A stretch of 64,000 nucleotides of DNA from Bugula neritina (Eukaryota > Bryozoa > Gymnolaemata > Cheilostomatida > Bugulidae): assembly GCA_964035545.1 (NCBI GenBank), contig OZ037768.1, positions 21,016,700 through 21,080,699 of the forward strand, in the 5' to 3' direction. The notes under the pieces are model-generated. The model was not told where the DNA came from. It saw only the letters and a list, made by a program, of their open reading frames with translations, and did no database searches. A program made the translations under genes and the position numbers. Every line of letters begins with the position of its first letter. Position 1 is the first letter of the stretch. Shown one piece after another: positions 12,001 through 23,949 of the stretch.

Positions 12001-14849
12001 TTGAATGAATTGATATGCAATATGTAATGAAGTTCACAAGTTTTTTCATATTTTCAGTTCAACAATACACAAGCTGCTCATACACTCTCTGTTGTCACTA
12101 CTAGCCACACCTTGTTAGTCCACATGTTTACATACCAATTATAACAGCAAGTCTAAAATTTCATAAAATCAATATGGATTGTTAGCAGTTCAAACTATTG
12201 CATTTCCTATGTGTAAAGCAGGCATCGCTGCCAAGTTCATGCTTCTACGTTATTAGTAGAAGCTTGTTTTGTGTACAACTTGGTGTGATTTAGTGCATGC
12301 TGGAGATGTATATTCAAATAGACAATAATATATTCTGAACAATTATTTCAAACAAAACAAACATTAAATCACTCCAATATTAGTCATCCAGTGCATTAGC
12401 TTCCTGTCCATTAACTCACTTAGTTTTTTACAAATCAAAACCTCAGATGTGGGGTTCGATTTTTCTTTCAATAAATACTCTGTGCTGATATTTGCTGCCA
12501 AAGTCAGTTTTCTGTATTCTTCATGTAAAGCTTTCTAGTATCTTAAGTTCTTCAGCGTTACTTGATTTTTTAAAATATTGGTTTCATGCTGTCATTTGAC
12601 AATTAACTTAGTTGTACAGAATTTGAGGGGCTAATTTAAGCAGATCTTTGCAAATTCCAAAATATCGTATATGGGTCCTTAGAGTTCAACCACTTTCCCA
12701 TCCATGGAAGGGTGGGTCAACTAATCTCCAAAATTACCTGTCAAAATAGACTGAGATGATCAACACTAAATGTTTAATTTTTGTTTTACCAATTAGAAGC
12801 TGAATCCTATGAAATCAAGGTTAGACTTAAGCACCTCCTGACGCCTTAAACTGGCAGAGTTATAAAATGATTAAGAAAATAGTGTGGCCTATACTAGTAT
12901 TTGTGTATACAAAACCTTTTCAAAGTGATTTATGGCGTGCAATAAAGTATGCTCATTATTCCCTTTTTTCAACCGGCTTGTTATGTTTTCTCCTCAGGCG
13001 TAAAACAAGTTACACAACGTCTGGGCGAAGTAATTGCTAGGGCTTGAAACAATTGGCTTTAAATAGTTACGAAATATGACTGTTGGAAATTTTAGGGAAT
13101 GTACGGATTTTGGTTCAAAGTTGAATTGCAGCTTTAGAAGGAGTTGTACCGACAATTAAATTTTGCAATTTTAAATTTAAATAGTGATAAATATAATTCG
13201 TAGCCATTACCAGCAGATAAAAAACAACAGGGGGGGGGGGGCTAATTTAATTTTGGTAAATGATTTTGATATCCATGCCCAGCTTCCCTTCTTTAGATTT
13301 TAGATGCTAAGTTAAGACTGATAAATAAATTGAACTTTTAAATTATGTCACCTAATGTAATGGTGTGTAACTGATTCAATCTAACCACCATAGTTGCAAA
13401 GGCCACATTTTCTCCATTTCTTGATTGTGTGGGTGAACAGGGTTATGTTCTATCTTTTTCTTTCCATTGTGTTTAACTTCTTTGATGACTAAGACTTGAT
13501 GGTAAAATAGTTTGACGATCTATATAAATGTTAGAAACTTGAGACGGTATAGGCTGTTAAGGCATGGAGTTTGACAGGCTATAACTCGTTCGCTTTTTCA
13601 ATTTAACCAGAGGCCATTATTGTAAACAATAATTGAAGCAGATTGATTGACGGTTCAATGGGGGCTCACTTTACTATTGTGATTATATATTCAAGTTTTT
13701 TTTTGTTAGAAGGAGCTTGAACTTTGGTTTAGACTGTGTAGTCTGAATAGGGCAATCAATTCATTAGTTTATCCCATTATTGCTTTTTTTCTACGCATCC
13801 TTATCGATATCTCACGTTTCAACTAGTACAGGTCCTACCTTCCCAATGCCGCATTGCCTTGCTGCGACAGTTTATTGGCCTGTCAACTGTGAAGTTTAAA
13901 AACCTTTAAATTCTGGAAAGTTCTCTGAGAAATGCAGTCGGTAAAACCTGCCACCTACGTATTTGTACCTGCGTTTTTTTCAGGAAGTTTTGTAAAGCTT
14001 GTATAGCTAACATATTATAGGAGCAAATAAAAGCTATCTTCTAGACTACCAGCTATTGGCTTATTGACTGCTTAGCCTATCCAGAGAAACTGTTTAACTG
14101 TTTTAAGCTTTGCCGGTATTGCACCGGTGTCTTAAGAGTGAGCGAACTTTTGCCAAAGACGATAAGTTGAATGATCAAGCTGCTAGTTCACGTAATTGAT
14201 TATCAGTTTTTTAATGTTGAAAAGCAAACATTCAGCCTGCATTTTCGTCCAACATACATTCAAGGGTTTGAAATTGCGTAGTAAGCTAATATCATCAGAT
14301 CCTGTTCGACAGTAGTTAAAGTTTGCTGTGATGCAGACTATATTCCGCAAGTGAACAGCTCTAACTCATGAGGCCTTTAATATAATGCTTATGTTAAAAA
14401 TGACGATTTTAAAACTCAGAAGCAACAAAATTTAATCTTCAGCTATAGCTAAAACTGGTAATGATGAAGAAAGCTGAAATAATTAGCAATTTGAGTCTTT
14501 TTAGGAACTGGGATTTATTATTCAAAACTGTTATCAAAGGATGCTTTGATGATAATAGATAATACAGGTTTTATTTGATGCAAATAAAATTATGTAAGAT
14601 AGAGTTTGAATGTATTATGGTATTCATTATTTCTATTTGGTAAAGTTGGTATTGTCAGAGCCCATATTGGTAAAATGACAATAATTAGTGTTTTGTTTAT
14701 AATTTTAGATGTCTCTAAAGGAGACCCAGGGTCTTCACAGCAAGTATAGAACTGGTTTAGCTAAACACATTGAGAATATAATATCAACCTTGCCACCTGA
14801 CCTTAGCTCAGTTCTTGTCAATTTGAGACCCAGTGAGGCTGGCTCCTAA
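1..14849 (+). CDS. DENND6: DENND6 (FAM116-type DENN-domain Rab GEF), 17 exons traced, N-terminus off the window
   Basis: DENN-domain exchange factor. The vertebrate orthologue DENND6A activates Rab14 in endosomal recycling (family knowledge). Exons read: 1-76 (partial), 1023-1061, 1369-1411, 2111-2232, 2926-3006, 3285-3390, 3479-3627, 3952-4068, 4265-4326, 4442-4537, 4913-5061, 5566-5630, 7694-7783, 8159-8212, 8669-8772, 9638-9815, 14709-14849. All junctions are GT-AG with matching phases and give about 556 residues; human DENND6A is about 600, so roughly 50-60 N-terminal residues lie upstream. Diagnostic blocks in order are [21 protein letters not shown] and YFGYVYFRQ in the N-terminal (uDENN) part; [24 protein letters not shown] and [20 protein letters not shown] in the central cDENN part; [24 protein letters not shown] and KGDWSGLYR in the dDENN part. 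The reading frame is intact. Several introns begin or end in minisatellites that copy the splice site. The last intron is 4.9 kb. Confidence 0.95.
77..145 (+). repeat. Degenerate tandem repeat starting at the donor of DENND6 intron 1
   Basis: Immediately after the exon end (gag|gtaata) the intron runs as imperfect repeats of a TAGTATTACTATAAGTATAAC-like unit. Further low-complexity ATAAT/ATGATC-type repeats occur at about 295-435. This is one of several introns in the window with tandem repeats seeded next to the donor. Confidence 0.5.
2521..2640 (-). mobile_element. tRNA-derived SINE fragment
   Basis: Read on the minus strand, this intronic stretch has a pol III A-box-like sequence TGGTCTAGTATGTAG (2612-2626), then a B box GATTCGAATC (about 2573-2583) at tRNA-like spacing, then a non-tRNA body containing GTTAGGAAGGGCAT. 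It lies in antisense orientation in a DENND6 intron. It is probably a SINE rather than a tRNA gene, because the 3' acceptor strand is replaced by unrelated sequence. I did not identify the family. Confidence 0.6.
4383..4413 (+). repeat. Short trinucleotide repeat (ACT/GCT)n
   Basis: Run of tactattactactac followed by gctgctgctgctgccgcag inside a DENND6 intron, about 30 nt upstream of the exon that starts at 4442. Its end (gccgcag) looks like a splice acceptor, but the exon continuity supports 4442 as the real one. Confidence 0.7.
4538..4700 (+). repeat. 18-bp minisatellite starting at a DENND6 donor site
   Basis: About nine copies of an 18-bp unit (CTCAGTATATGTTACTTA) start directly at the exon end. 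The exon/intron junction reads TCAGC|GTATGTTACT and the repeat reads TCA|GTATATGTTACT, so each unit resembles the authentic donor. The run can be translated as a repetitive open frame, but this is intron: the DENND6 frame resumes at 4913. Confidence 0.85.
5074..5160 (+). repeat. Approximately 30-bp imperfect tandem repeat near a DENND6 donor
   Basis: Three imperfect copies of CTATTTATAGTAAC plus an AT-rich spacer begin 12 nt into the intron that starts at 5062. The same intron ends in the 34-bp acceptor-copying minisatellite, so both ends of this intron carry separate tandem repeats. Confidence 0.7.
5357..5585 (+). repeat. 34-bp minisatellite duplicating a 3' splice site and the start of exon 12
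   Basis: Six complete 34-bp units (TGTAGGTGTATATACTATG then TATTATACTGTATGT) run from 5357 to 5560. The seventh starts at 5561 and its first 22 bases are the authentic acceptor (TGTAG, 5561-5565) plus the first 17 exon bases. Units 2 and 3 (GGTGAATA then GATGTATA) recur as units 4 and 5, suggesting a dimer duplication. Each unit offers a TGTAG acceptor look-alike. Because 34 is not a multiple of three, use of the nearest upstream copy shifts the frame and soon meets TAA. Confidence 0.9.
8762..8891 (+). repeat. 19-bp minisatellite duplicating a 5' splice site of DENND6
   Basis: The exon ends CTATATAG|GTCAGT at 8772/8773. The block TATATAG-GTCAGTGCTAGT is then repeated with spacings of 19, 19, 22, 19, 19 and 19 bp, so about seven donor-like TATATAG|GTYAGT sites occur in a row; the last is TATATTG|GTCAG. 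The repeat unit therefore spans the exon/intron junction. Confidence 0.9.
9835..10042. mobile_element. Tigger/pogo-like MITE, copy 1
   Basis: Left end CAGTGCTCCCTCCGTATCTC is preceded by TA. The right end, read on the minus strand, is CAATGCTCTGTCCATACCTC. The termini form an imperfect inverted repeat of about 22 bp. A second copy with the same termini lies at 59115-59320. The right TA is no longer exact, so this is the older or more diverged copy. There is no coding capacity. It starts 20 nt from the exon end at 9815. Confidence 0.65.
13230..13241 (+). repeat. Poly-G tract (12)
   Basis: Twelve consecutive G in an AT-rich intron. Similar tracts are C12 at 22331-22342 and G17 at 26729-26745. 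Confidence 0.9.
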
Positions 14850-15812
14850 GACTTCCCAGAAGCTTGGCATGACTCATTCGCTGTATATTCAAGTCTACAT
14901 TTTCTCAGCTTTTCATTCTTACCAAGTCTCATGTTATTTCTATGAACATTTTGTATTAAATTGTTGATAAAAATTTAGTCTACGCATTTAGCATGTGCAA
15001 ATACAAATTTGTAGTCGCGACTTAGAAAGTATCTCTTTTATACTTTTGTAATGAAACATTAGGGAATTGTATAGCTTTTAAATAATTTTAATTTATTATG
15101 ATTCAACTAGTAATACTCAAAAGCTGACTTAGATTTAGTGAAGATTTGACGTAATTCATTGTTTGTGCTGTAAATTATGCTAACTGTCAAACACAATAAT
15201 TAGTAAAACTGGAAGAAGTATCTTTTACTATCTTGCCAAGAATTAATAAACATTTGCATATAGTAACTGTGCCGGTATCATTTCAATGTATATATCACGT
15301 TTCAAGCATTACAACGCATCCAATATAAACATGTAAAGTTGGTATTCCTCTAAGATTTTGTACGAGCATCAAGTATAACACTCAACACTTTTCTAGCCAA
15401 TTACGTGGGTTACTTTTCACTTAACTAGATATCTTGGGTTACCTATTAGTCAACTAGCTACAGATTCTACTAAATGGTTATTGATCTTCTTTAGCAAATT
15501 TATTACTTATCTACCAGCTAGCTTCACTGTGCAGCTTGAATTTAGCAGGTGATTTTAGGGCGGGTTTGATAGAGTTCAGTATTTATAGTATAAAGACTAT
15601 TATTCTTTCAACGTTTGTCTTTTGATTGGCTGTTGTTTTGTTACCATTGTTCCATCTATTTGTCCTCAAAGCTTTATTCTTCAGTCAAGTGTAACTGAAT
15701 ACCAATTTGCACTTATCACTCGAGCAGTCATAGTCGGCATATTTGCTTAGCGGCCAGGTTTAAACTGGACTATTACTTTAGAGTGGGATAGTGTCTACAC
15801 AACTGTGAGAAA
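14850..15812 (+). promoter_or_regulatory. DENND6 3' UTR and upstream region of the Ig-domain gene
   Basis: The region follows the DENND6 stop (TAA at 14847-14849). A polyadenylation signal AATAAA at 15245-15250 is the best candidate for its 3' end. Upstream of the next ATG (15813), a TATA-like TATTTATAGTATAAAG lies near 15580 and an inverted CCAAT (GATTGG) near 15623. No ORF of interest was seen. The promoter assignment is inference. Confidence 0.35.
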
Positions 15813-18264
15813 ATGTCTTTTACTACCAAATCTTTCCTTCTGATTATCATTTCTTCTGCAATATTCAATTTGGGTAAGTATTATACTAAAGTTAGTGTTA
15901 GTATTACTATTATGCTATTCTTAGTCTATGATTAGTTGATATTTCAACACATAGCAAAACTTTTCATCGCCTGAACTTCACCTTTCTACGATTTTAGCCC
16001 TACATTCTCCTCTTTCAACAGAAGTACAGGCAAATAATCTTCTGATTTTATGTTTCTTTATATATTTGGGTTATTTGCCATTTATTTATAAGTAGCTGAT
16101 ATATATTACAGCGTAAGTTGTAGTCTATCAAGATTACTTTTTTGCTATAACTGTTACTTCCAAGTATTCATTCAACTGAATTGGTGTAATATCCCATCTA
16201 GTTAGATAAAAGTTTGAAGTGTTGGCTTACATTTTTACCTGTATAACTTGTTGATACATTAAGGGTTTCAATATGGCCTTCTTAGATTATGTACTTAGCT
16301 TCAACTGTAATTTATTACAAAATACAAGTTCACCATTGAATAGCATAGTTATGGTGGAGTTGGGTTTACAGATGTAAGGTGTATTTCTGGTTACATTTAT
16401 ATGGCTAATTATAGGTATTGTAAATTACTACTGAATACACTTCAGGGTAGAGAAATCTGCTCGATCATCAGCTAACAACTACTTTATGTTAGAATAATAG
16501 GTACTTATAAACTTGTCAATAGTGGGTTTGCATCTGTGTGGGCCACAAACCAGAAGATTATACCAATTACTATTCTCTAGCTACTGTATCACTCCCCTGC
16601 TAGCTGTAGGAACTGCTGCTATTATTAGTTGCTACTTAGTATGAGCTATTCTAGTAATTGTAGCTATTCCGTTACTTTCACACCCAGTAACAATGGTGAA
16701 CACTGGCTAGCTAAAATTTTAAAGATTCCTATGATTATTATTATGATTTTGATAATGGTTATCATTGCAGAGAAAATGTCGATGCTGGAATGTTTTCGGT
16801 TGTAATTCTTTGTACTCACTGTATACTATATAACTCATGCTGTAACTCTGCACTCACTGTATACTATATAACTGTGTGTAGCTGCTATACTGTAACTATG
16901 TTTAACTCACTATTAGTAGCATCTTTAAATTTATACTGCAATTTATTATTTGACTAACCCCATACTACTTTACATGCTATAACTGATTACTATAGTACTA
17001 TGTAACTAGTACTAGTTCACTCACAATAAATATAACTATCTATCTAGTACTACTGTAACACTGATGCCTATTTTTTCTAGAAACTACCGAAGCATCCCTA
17101 CATTTAACAGCTGAAGTTGATCAACTCAACTACAATGTAGGTGACGGTGCAACTTTTACCTGTACAATAAACAGCGACGAATTCATTGCGTTTGGACTCG
17201 AGATAGAATGGTGAGTGAACTACTGTAGTATACTAGATTAATCTGAGGATTAACTTAGATCCATTCCCCATTTGTATGTACTTTTTTGTACAGCTTATTA
17301 CAGTCCAGTTTGAGTGGTATTGCATTCTGAGAGATATTAGTTTTGGTAGTTGTCTCTCCTGAAATAAAAATTATTTCAAACAAATGCTCAAAGATTAAAC
17401 ATGAAAGTGAGTGTCTTCACAGTTAGTGCATGAAAGTGTGAGTGTTGCATCTCGTAAATTCTCTTTAGTAGGCAAACCAAATAGAAAATTCCTTTATTTT
17501 GAGTTAAAATTATTACTGAAAATATTGAAATTAAAGCCATAATATTCCATTTAACTCTCCATGACTGCTTAACGTTATTAGCTTTGCTCTGAAAATATGA
17601 ATGTGCAATTTTTTGTGCAAACATAAAAACACTCTTACAATAAATATAAAACTTCCGATGTGCTTCTTTTTGCTGCTCTGCTATCAATGATGATGTCATC
17701 ACTTTTAGAAAAATGTAGTTTTAGTTCTAAAAGCATTTATTATAATCAGTGGTACAGAGTATACCTTGTAATGAACTTATCACATTGCAGGTATTTGAAG
17801 TCTACTAGGACCTTGTAACTTGTCTCTATATGAACAAGACACTGTTCAAATATTATCTTAGTTATAGTTGAATCTTGGGTATAGGTTTATCATGTTCACA
17901 CACACTTATACAGTAAATATACTGGTCTAGCTGCAGCTCTGTTGGCCCATAGAGCCCGGTCATTAACATTTTTTTTCTTGTTCAGTTATATACGTATTTT
18001 TTCTTTTACTTTTTGAGTAAGCATAGCAAAACGAATGCTGCATTTTAGAGCTGATTTGCAGCATGTTTTTCAAAGCAAAAGCTGGTCATTATAATTTGAA
18101 ACTGTAACAAAATTCACAGCTCAGCATCGTTTCATAGTTAAAAGAAGATAACTTAGTAAGATTTTATTACCATGAATAATCTTGACTCAACTTACATTAC
18201 CCCGATGAGTCACAAGATTTGTAGGTGAGGCATTTTAAATCAATGTCACAGTCACTTTAACCTA

Positions 18265-18348
<84 letters not shown>

Positions 18349-21300
18349 CTTGTAAAGTAAGAACTAGTCTACTACATACTACAATACTTAACTATACAAA
18401 GCTAGAAATATGATATAAGAACAACAATTAACCGCTATTTGCCTGAACAATCAACATTAAAGAAACACATTCAATAACAGCTCTAAAAATTCTTTTCTAT
18501 TGTTCAACTAAAACGAAAGTAAGCTGATGCTTTCTACAGTTATTTATTGGCTTGCAGTCTCTTAAATGACTTCTAATAAAGCATTTATTGTTAACTCTAC
18601 GAAATTAAAATTTCACTCTGGTATAAATTTAAAATTCAACTATTGATAAAAAGCATATGTAAGGCCTGAAATACCTTGTATTAGTAGATAATGTAGGTGC
18701 TGTAGAGAGCTAGTGGTAGTGGTCATTGTTTAAACATGTCATCTAAATTCTGAAGGATTGACTTTGCTGTGTAAATATGCCAATGCATTAGTTCTCACAT
18801 TTTTCAAGGTCTACGCATTATTACCTATAACATGTGAACATTGTGTATATATGTGTAGTGAGTCAACCTTTAATATGCAGCATGACACATATTATAAGCA
18901 ATATAATTTGCAAAGTTGTGCTGGTCTTTGTATTGCTGGCAAGTAAATTAGATATTACATCATAGGTAGGTTCCCTGTTATCAGCATTCTACCCGGTATA
19001 ACAGACTATCACATGCTAAGTAAACATTAACCTGGCTGTGAATTTACTGCCACTGTTTAGTTCACGCATACCAGTAGCTTACACACAAGTATGATGTACC
19101 TCTAAATATAACACTTCTAGATAATATTATCACAATGGGAGATAATTTGTGTATTTTGAACAGGCATTGTTGCCCCTTTACCTTTGTCACTGGTTCACAA
19201 TACTATGTATTATGTCATCTGAACCTTCATTAGTCACCTCTATTCATATATCACCTGACAGATATGTGGTTTCAAATAGCTTTCACTTTTAAGTTCTATA
19301 GTTTAATATATAGTTTAATATAGTCAAAAGTATCTAAATATAGCTAATATCTAAAGGGATATATTAATAGTGAACATATAAATATACCTGTAAAGTACCA
19401 AGCTTGAACTTATTATTGGTGCTAAAAGTTTATTGAGCCTGTTTATTGTTTTCACTTTTTTGAATATTAAATATTGCCAAAAGTAGAAAAATAATATGCT
19501 TTTATGTCATCTGTAGAAGGAACTGATTTAGTGTCAAAAAATAGACTCATATACTTAAACTTAGTTATACTTCAGCTTGCAAAACCAGTTTCATTCATAT
19601 AGTTTCTAACTATGCTGATTCTCTGATACATGTAGGTTAAAACTTGGGCTAGAGAGTTTGAGGCCTAAAGCTTGTGGATTTCCTTAAAAAAATCTGATTA
19701 GAAACAAACCAATTGGACTCACTACATGACCAATGCATTTTACACCAAATCAGTTTCTTTCAACCAATATGTGTTAAATATATTTAATAATTGTAGGTAT
19801 AAGCAGCAAGATGATGAGTTTGTGTTAGTGGGAAGATACCAGAACACGATATTACCGCCATTTGAAGACACCAAATATATCCTTTCCGCTCCTTCTCATC
19901 CCCCCAGGACCAAAAAAATCTCCTTCATCCTACAAATAGCAAGTCTGTACTTCTTATAACATATTGCATGTTAAAATATAGTATTACTACAAATCTATGC
20001 TAATTTCCAATTGCGTTTTCGATATAGTCAACACTAAGTTTTCCTGTACATTGTAACGTTTAGAGTTTTTTCTCCTTCATGTAATTATAGTAGGTGCTCT
20101 TAATTTGAGGAACTGCAGCAATGTAGAGTTTTTTTACTAGCTGGTCATGACATATAAGTTTGAGAAATCTAGCATTGTAAATTATGCAATACTTTGTCTT
20201 GAATTGGATAGTAGAATAATGGGTCAAGATCATTTATTATATAATTTACTGCTGAACTATTTAATAGGATTCTTTAAGCTATACTTTTGATTTGTGTTCT
20301 TATATAATGTCCATTCACCAGGTTTGTATGCTACAATCCCCTGTAGTACACATGTGCTGCATAGACTACATGGTGTATATTATATGTTCTGCAGATGTCG
20401 AAGCTGTCGATGTCGGAGACTATAAATGTGCTTCCGGATATACTGGAGAGGCTAAGAATGACTCAAACACAGTAGAGCTCCTTGTGAACCCCGGTAAGCT
20501 AGAGTACCCACATCTGTACCCACAGTACTATACCCACAGCTGTACCTACAGCTGTGCCCACATTAGCACCCACAGCATTAGTACCCACTAATTTTAAAAT
20601 GGATGTGTTGCCATACAACTTAATAACGAGTTCTCAACTTATAAAAACAAACATTCAGTTCTTGACTCGACATTACTAACCCGACTTTTGTAACTACCTA
20701 TTTAAATAGTTGTAGATATTTTAAGCAAATTATGTAATAAAACAGTTGCTGATGGTCAAAAATTATTTAAACTTGTTTGTAATTGATGAGAAGAATATTG
20801 CAGCACCCTATTTTTACCCAATGAATTTAGTTTGTTGGTTCAAAAGAAGATAACCCATAATGCCCAATATTAATTTATAATAAAGTCATATCAGATCGTC
20901 AATAAAAATACTATATAAAGTATGTAAAGAAGTTAATGTTAAACATTTCGGGTGCATGTGAACATATTATATTTCTGTTAAATTATTGGGTGATTTTGAG
21001 AGTCTTATATTTTACAGTTCAGATTATTAACTACAGCTGACTTATTGGATTATCAATTCATTTAAATAAGTGCTGTAGTACCATCAATTCTAGAGTTTTA
21101 ATATAATAATTTATCTAAAATTATGTCTCATTATTTAGAATTTTATTGTTGGTAGATAAAGCTAATTGAAACTTTTGCCTTTCTAATTGATGGTAAAGTA
21201 TTGAAACTGTGATGAATATATTCTATGATTAATGAAAAGGCAGTATTAATTTTAATACACTATTTGACAGCCCGCAAATTGTATTTGTTTGATTTTTATG

Positions 21301-23738
21301 TTATTTAGATATGCAATCCACTAGCTTGGATTTAACCACAACAGCACCAAAAGTAGACGACTCCTACTTGTTTAACTCGTCGTACAGCATAATGTGCGAA
21401 GGAGTTGCCCCCTCTACTAGCACCACATTGGGTCTGACTGTTCGGACGCAAGACGTGAGTACTGGTTCACTTGTTTTTTTTTTATTGTATCTGCATTTTA
21501 TTTAAATGAATTTTCTTGTAAATTATTGTTTAATTACAAACTGTTATTAGTATTTTTACAATGATATGATTGCATGTCTCCAAATTATATAACTTATAAT
21601 TTTATTGAAGTTGTTTATTTTAGTTATATAACAATTGTATATGAATTTTTATCAAGCATTATGGTAACATTGTTTGTACATTTGACCTTGTTTCCTTGCT
21701 TTTACAGGATACTGAAATAACCCAAGACTTTGAACTCACAGTAAATAAGGAATGGGTGGGTAACGTGGAAGGACTGAAATCTCCACTAGTTACCTATAAA
21801 CTACAGGCTATGGATTGGAGCCTAGAAACATCGAAAAGTGATGAAATATTTTGTTATTTCCAAGATGGTGATAGGCTGCTGCATAGCAAATCTATTAAAG
21901 TTTATAAAATGGGTAGGTTTTAAGTTCACATATTCTAGATAAATAGTTACACATTGTAAAATAGCCTTTCCCTATTAACATTCATATGTAAATAATATTT
22001 TGACACTTATGGCTTTAAAATAACAACGTTTAAAAATGTTTCTGTTAAAATTTAGTGTATTTTTAATATTTTCTTAAGTAAAACACACACAAGCATGGAT
22101 TATGTTCCTTACTCATTCTTTAAATTTTAGATTGTTGCTAGATGTTTTTTCTAAGATCTTGCAAGAATTATTACACCAATTGCTCTGCATTTGCCATAAA
22201 GTTGACCAGTGATTAAAAGTATTTTGCAGTTGTTTTTTCTCTCAAAGAAACTGTGAAATGTTTAAATAAATTTACTAATTGCTAATTTACAGCATCTAAA
22301 CTGTCTGTAAAGCCATACAAATGCTCTATTCCCCCCCCCCCCGCATGTTTTTTCTTTTAACTTTTTTAAAATGTCAAAACTATGTTTACACTTACCAGAA
22401 TTTGTATAATTCTCTAAAATTGATTGCCCTTCATGTAGAAGATGAGCCTGTCATAAACTGCACCAGTAACTACAAGCAGCGAGCTGTCAAAGCAGACGAT
22501 GAGGATGTGTACATTACCTGCAGAGTGTATAAGTACACCGGATCTCTGGAGAATACAGAGCTTAGCTGGAACTTTGTTAACGAGGAGACAGGCCAGAACT
22601 CTACTCTGGTGGCTGGAGACTCTACTGACCCGCAGAGAATAGTTAAAGCCGTAAGTGTGAGCACACTTACCGGTCACTAGTTGCTAGTCATAAGTCATCA
22701 GTTATTAGTCAGCAGTTATTAGTCATCAGTTATGAGTTAACAGTTATTTGTTAACAGTAACTAGTCATCAGTCATAATTACTAATTAGTCATTATTCACT
22801 AGTGATTTATATAGTTATCATGAGTCACAACTCATAAGTGATCAGTTTTCAATGTTAGAATCAGTAATTATGGGAAGTGATAAATCGAGCATTTTAAAAA
22901 GCAAATGAAAATTAAAATAGAATTGTAAAAATGAAAAGAATTGTGTACATTTTCAACACGATGTATATTGCCAACCACTATTTGCATCTAATAAATATTG
23001 GCAGTAAGTATAGACTCAATGTTTTACTTTTAGAAAAATGGCGAATACATCCTGGTAATCCCTCGAGTTTCAGATCAAATGGTTTCAACGGGTAAAGTTT
23101 TCCCCTACACTGTGAAATTCTATACTATCAACGAGGACAAGAGTATCACAGATATAGCTTCTACCCAATATAACCTAATGCAAGATGGTAAGGGCATGTG
23201 TGATGTCTGTGTAACATGAGAAATGTTTCTGTTCGTTTATTCGATTGTTACACTTGTTGGGCTTGGTATTTTTGTTTCTAGAAGTAATACAATTCACTTA
23301 AGACCAATTTTAAAACCACTACTACACTATTGATTTATTACGCAGCAACATATTATATGCAGCTGGTATTATGCTTGAATCTCATTAAGTTCACTTATAT
23401 TTTGTCCCACAATTTACAGAAAACAAGCTGTATTTTTAAGCAAATATTTTATATTTTTGCAAATAACTTGTGAACTGCATTCTATAAAATTTTATTTTAC
23501 AATATGGACAAACTCAGAATACTTATACTGCATATACTTACTACTCTATGCCCATATATAGCAGTACTTATATTGTATAAAATACTCCCAAACTATGTAG
23601 AGTTGTCTACCCATCTATGTATATTTTATTTTTACAGGAACTAGACCTTATACAGGTAACCATGGAAACCGCTACTCAATTTCAGCTTGTCTTCAGGTTC
23701 TAATTCTAGCTGTTTTTATCTTCAACTTCCAAGTGTAA
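15813..23738 (+). CDS. Secreted, probably GPI-anchored protein with about three Ig-like domains (9 exons)
   Basis: Exons: 15813-15873, 17081-17210, 19797-19942, 20395-20493, 21309-21454, 21708-21912, 22439-22650, 23034-23187, 23638-23738. All are GT-AG and phases match, giving 417 aa. The N-terminus is a signal peptide (MSFTTKSFLLIIISSAIFN). Domain 1 (about residues 25-145) is a clear Ig fold: VGDGATFTC, then EIEWYKQ, then VEAVDVGDYKCASG (Cys, Trp, D-x-G-x-Y-x-C). Domain 2 has SIMCEG and IFCYF cysteines. Domain 3 has VYITCRVY and LSWNF. The C-terminus is a 20-residue hydrophobic tail (LQVLILAVFIFNF) ending almost at the stop, as expected for a GPI-attachment signal; a tail anchor is the alternative. 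Likely role is cell-surface adhesion or recognition, an inference. The orthologue is not recognised. Confidence 0.85.
18269..18345. repeat. (AT)n microsatellite
   Basis: Uninterrupted alternating AT of about 75 bp within intron 2 of the Ig-domain gene. Confidence 0.95.
20504..20590 (+). repeat. Tandem repeat near the donor of Ig-gene exon 4
   Basis: About 11 nt after the donor (CCCCG|GTAAGC) the intron becomes imperfect repeats of TACCCACAGCTG, each carrying a CCCACAG acceptor-like string. The next real exon is at 21309. Confidence 0.7.
22331..22342 (+). repeat. Poly-C tract (12)
   Basis: Twelve consecutive C about 97 nt upstream of the Ig-gene exon that starts at 22439. It may interrupt or replace the usual polypyrimidine tract. 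Confidence 0.9.
22673..22810 (+). repeat. Degenerate AGTCATCAGTTATT tandem repeat near a donor
   Basis: Starts about 23 nt after the exon end at 22650 (GCC|GTAAGT) and continues for about 140 bp as imperfect AGTCATCAGTTATT / AGTTAACAGTTATT units. It lies within an intron of the Ig-domain gene. Confidence 0.7.
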
Positions 23739-23943
23739 CTTTAGACTATTTTACAAGACAATTAGACAGGAAACAGCATGTTTCATGTTATATAGGTAAA
23801 TTTAGACACTAATAGCAGCTACGCAGACTTTCTATCAACTAACACTATATGATACAGTGTATATAACAACTTTATGCGTTATATTAACATTTTCAAGACA
23901 TATAGGCATGCTTTAGCATTAAGTGCTGGTGTTTAATTCTTTA

Positions 23944-23949
23944 AATAAA
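23944..23949 (+). terminator. Polyadenylation signal AATAAA of the Ig-domain gene
   Basis: AATAAA about 205 nt after the stop codon. It is the first good signal in the 3' UTR. Confidence 0.6.

Larger units (their letters stand above)
9816..14708 (+). other. Last, 4.9-kb intron of DENND6
   Basis: No exon-like conserved peptide was found on either strand. Flanking exons join in frame (HDKQ to MSLKE) and align with family proteins without a gap, so no exon appears to be missing. Contents seen: a Tigger/pogo-like MITE at 9835-10042 and a G12 tract at 13230-13241. The rest is unremarkable AT-rich sequence. Confidence 0.7.

Noticed and set aside
17388-17702. Minus-strand 104-aa ORF in an Ig-gene intron
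   Set aside because: No motif, low-complexity AT-rich composition and no splice context; treated as chance.
22414-22677. Minus-strand ORFs opposite the Ig-gene exon
   Set aside because: Shadows of the exon 22439-22650, which fits the Ig-domain gene in phase.
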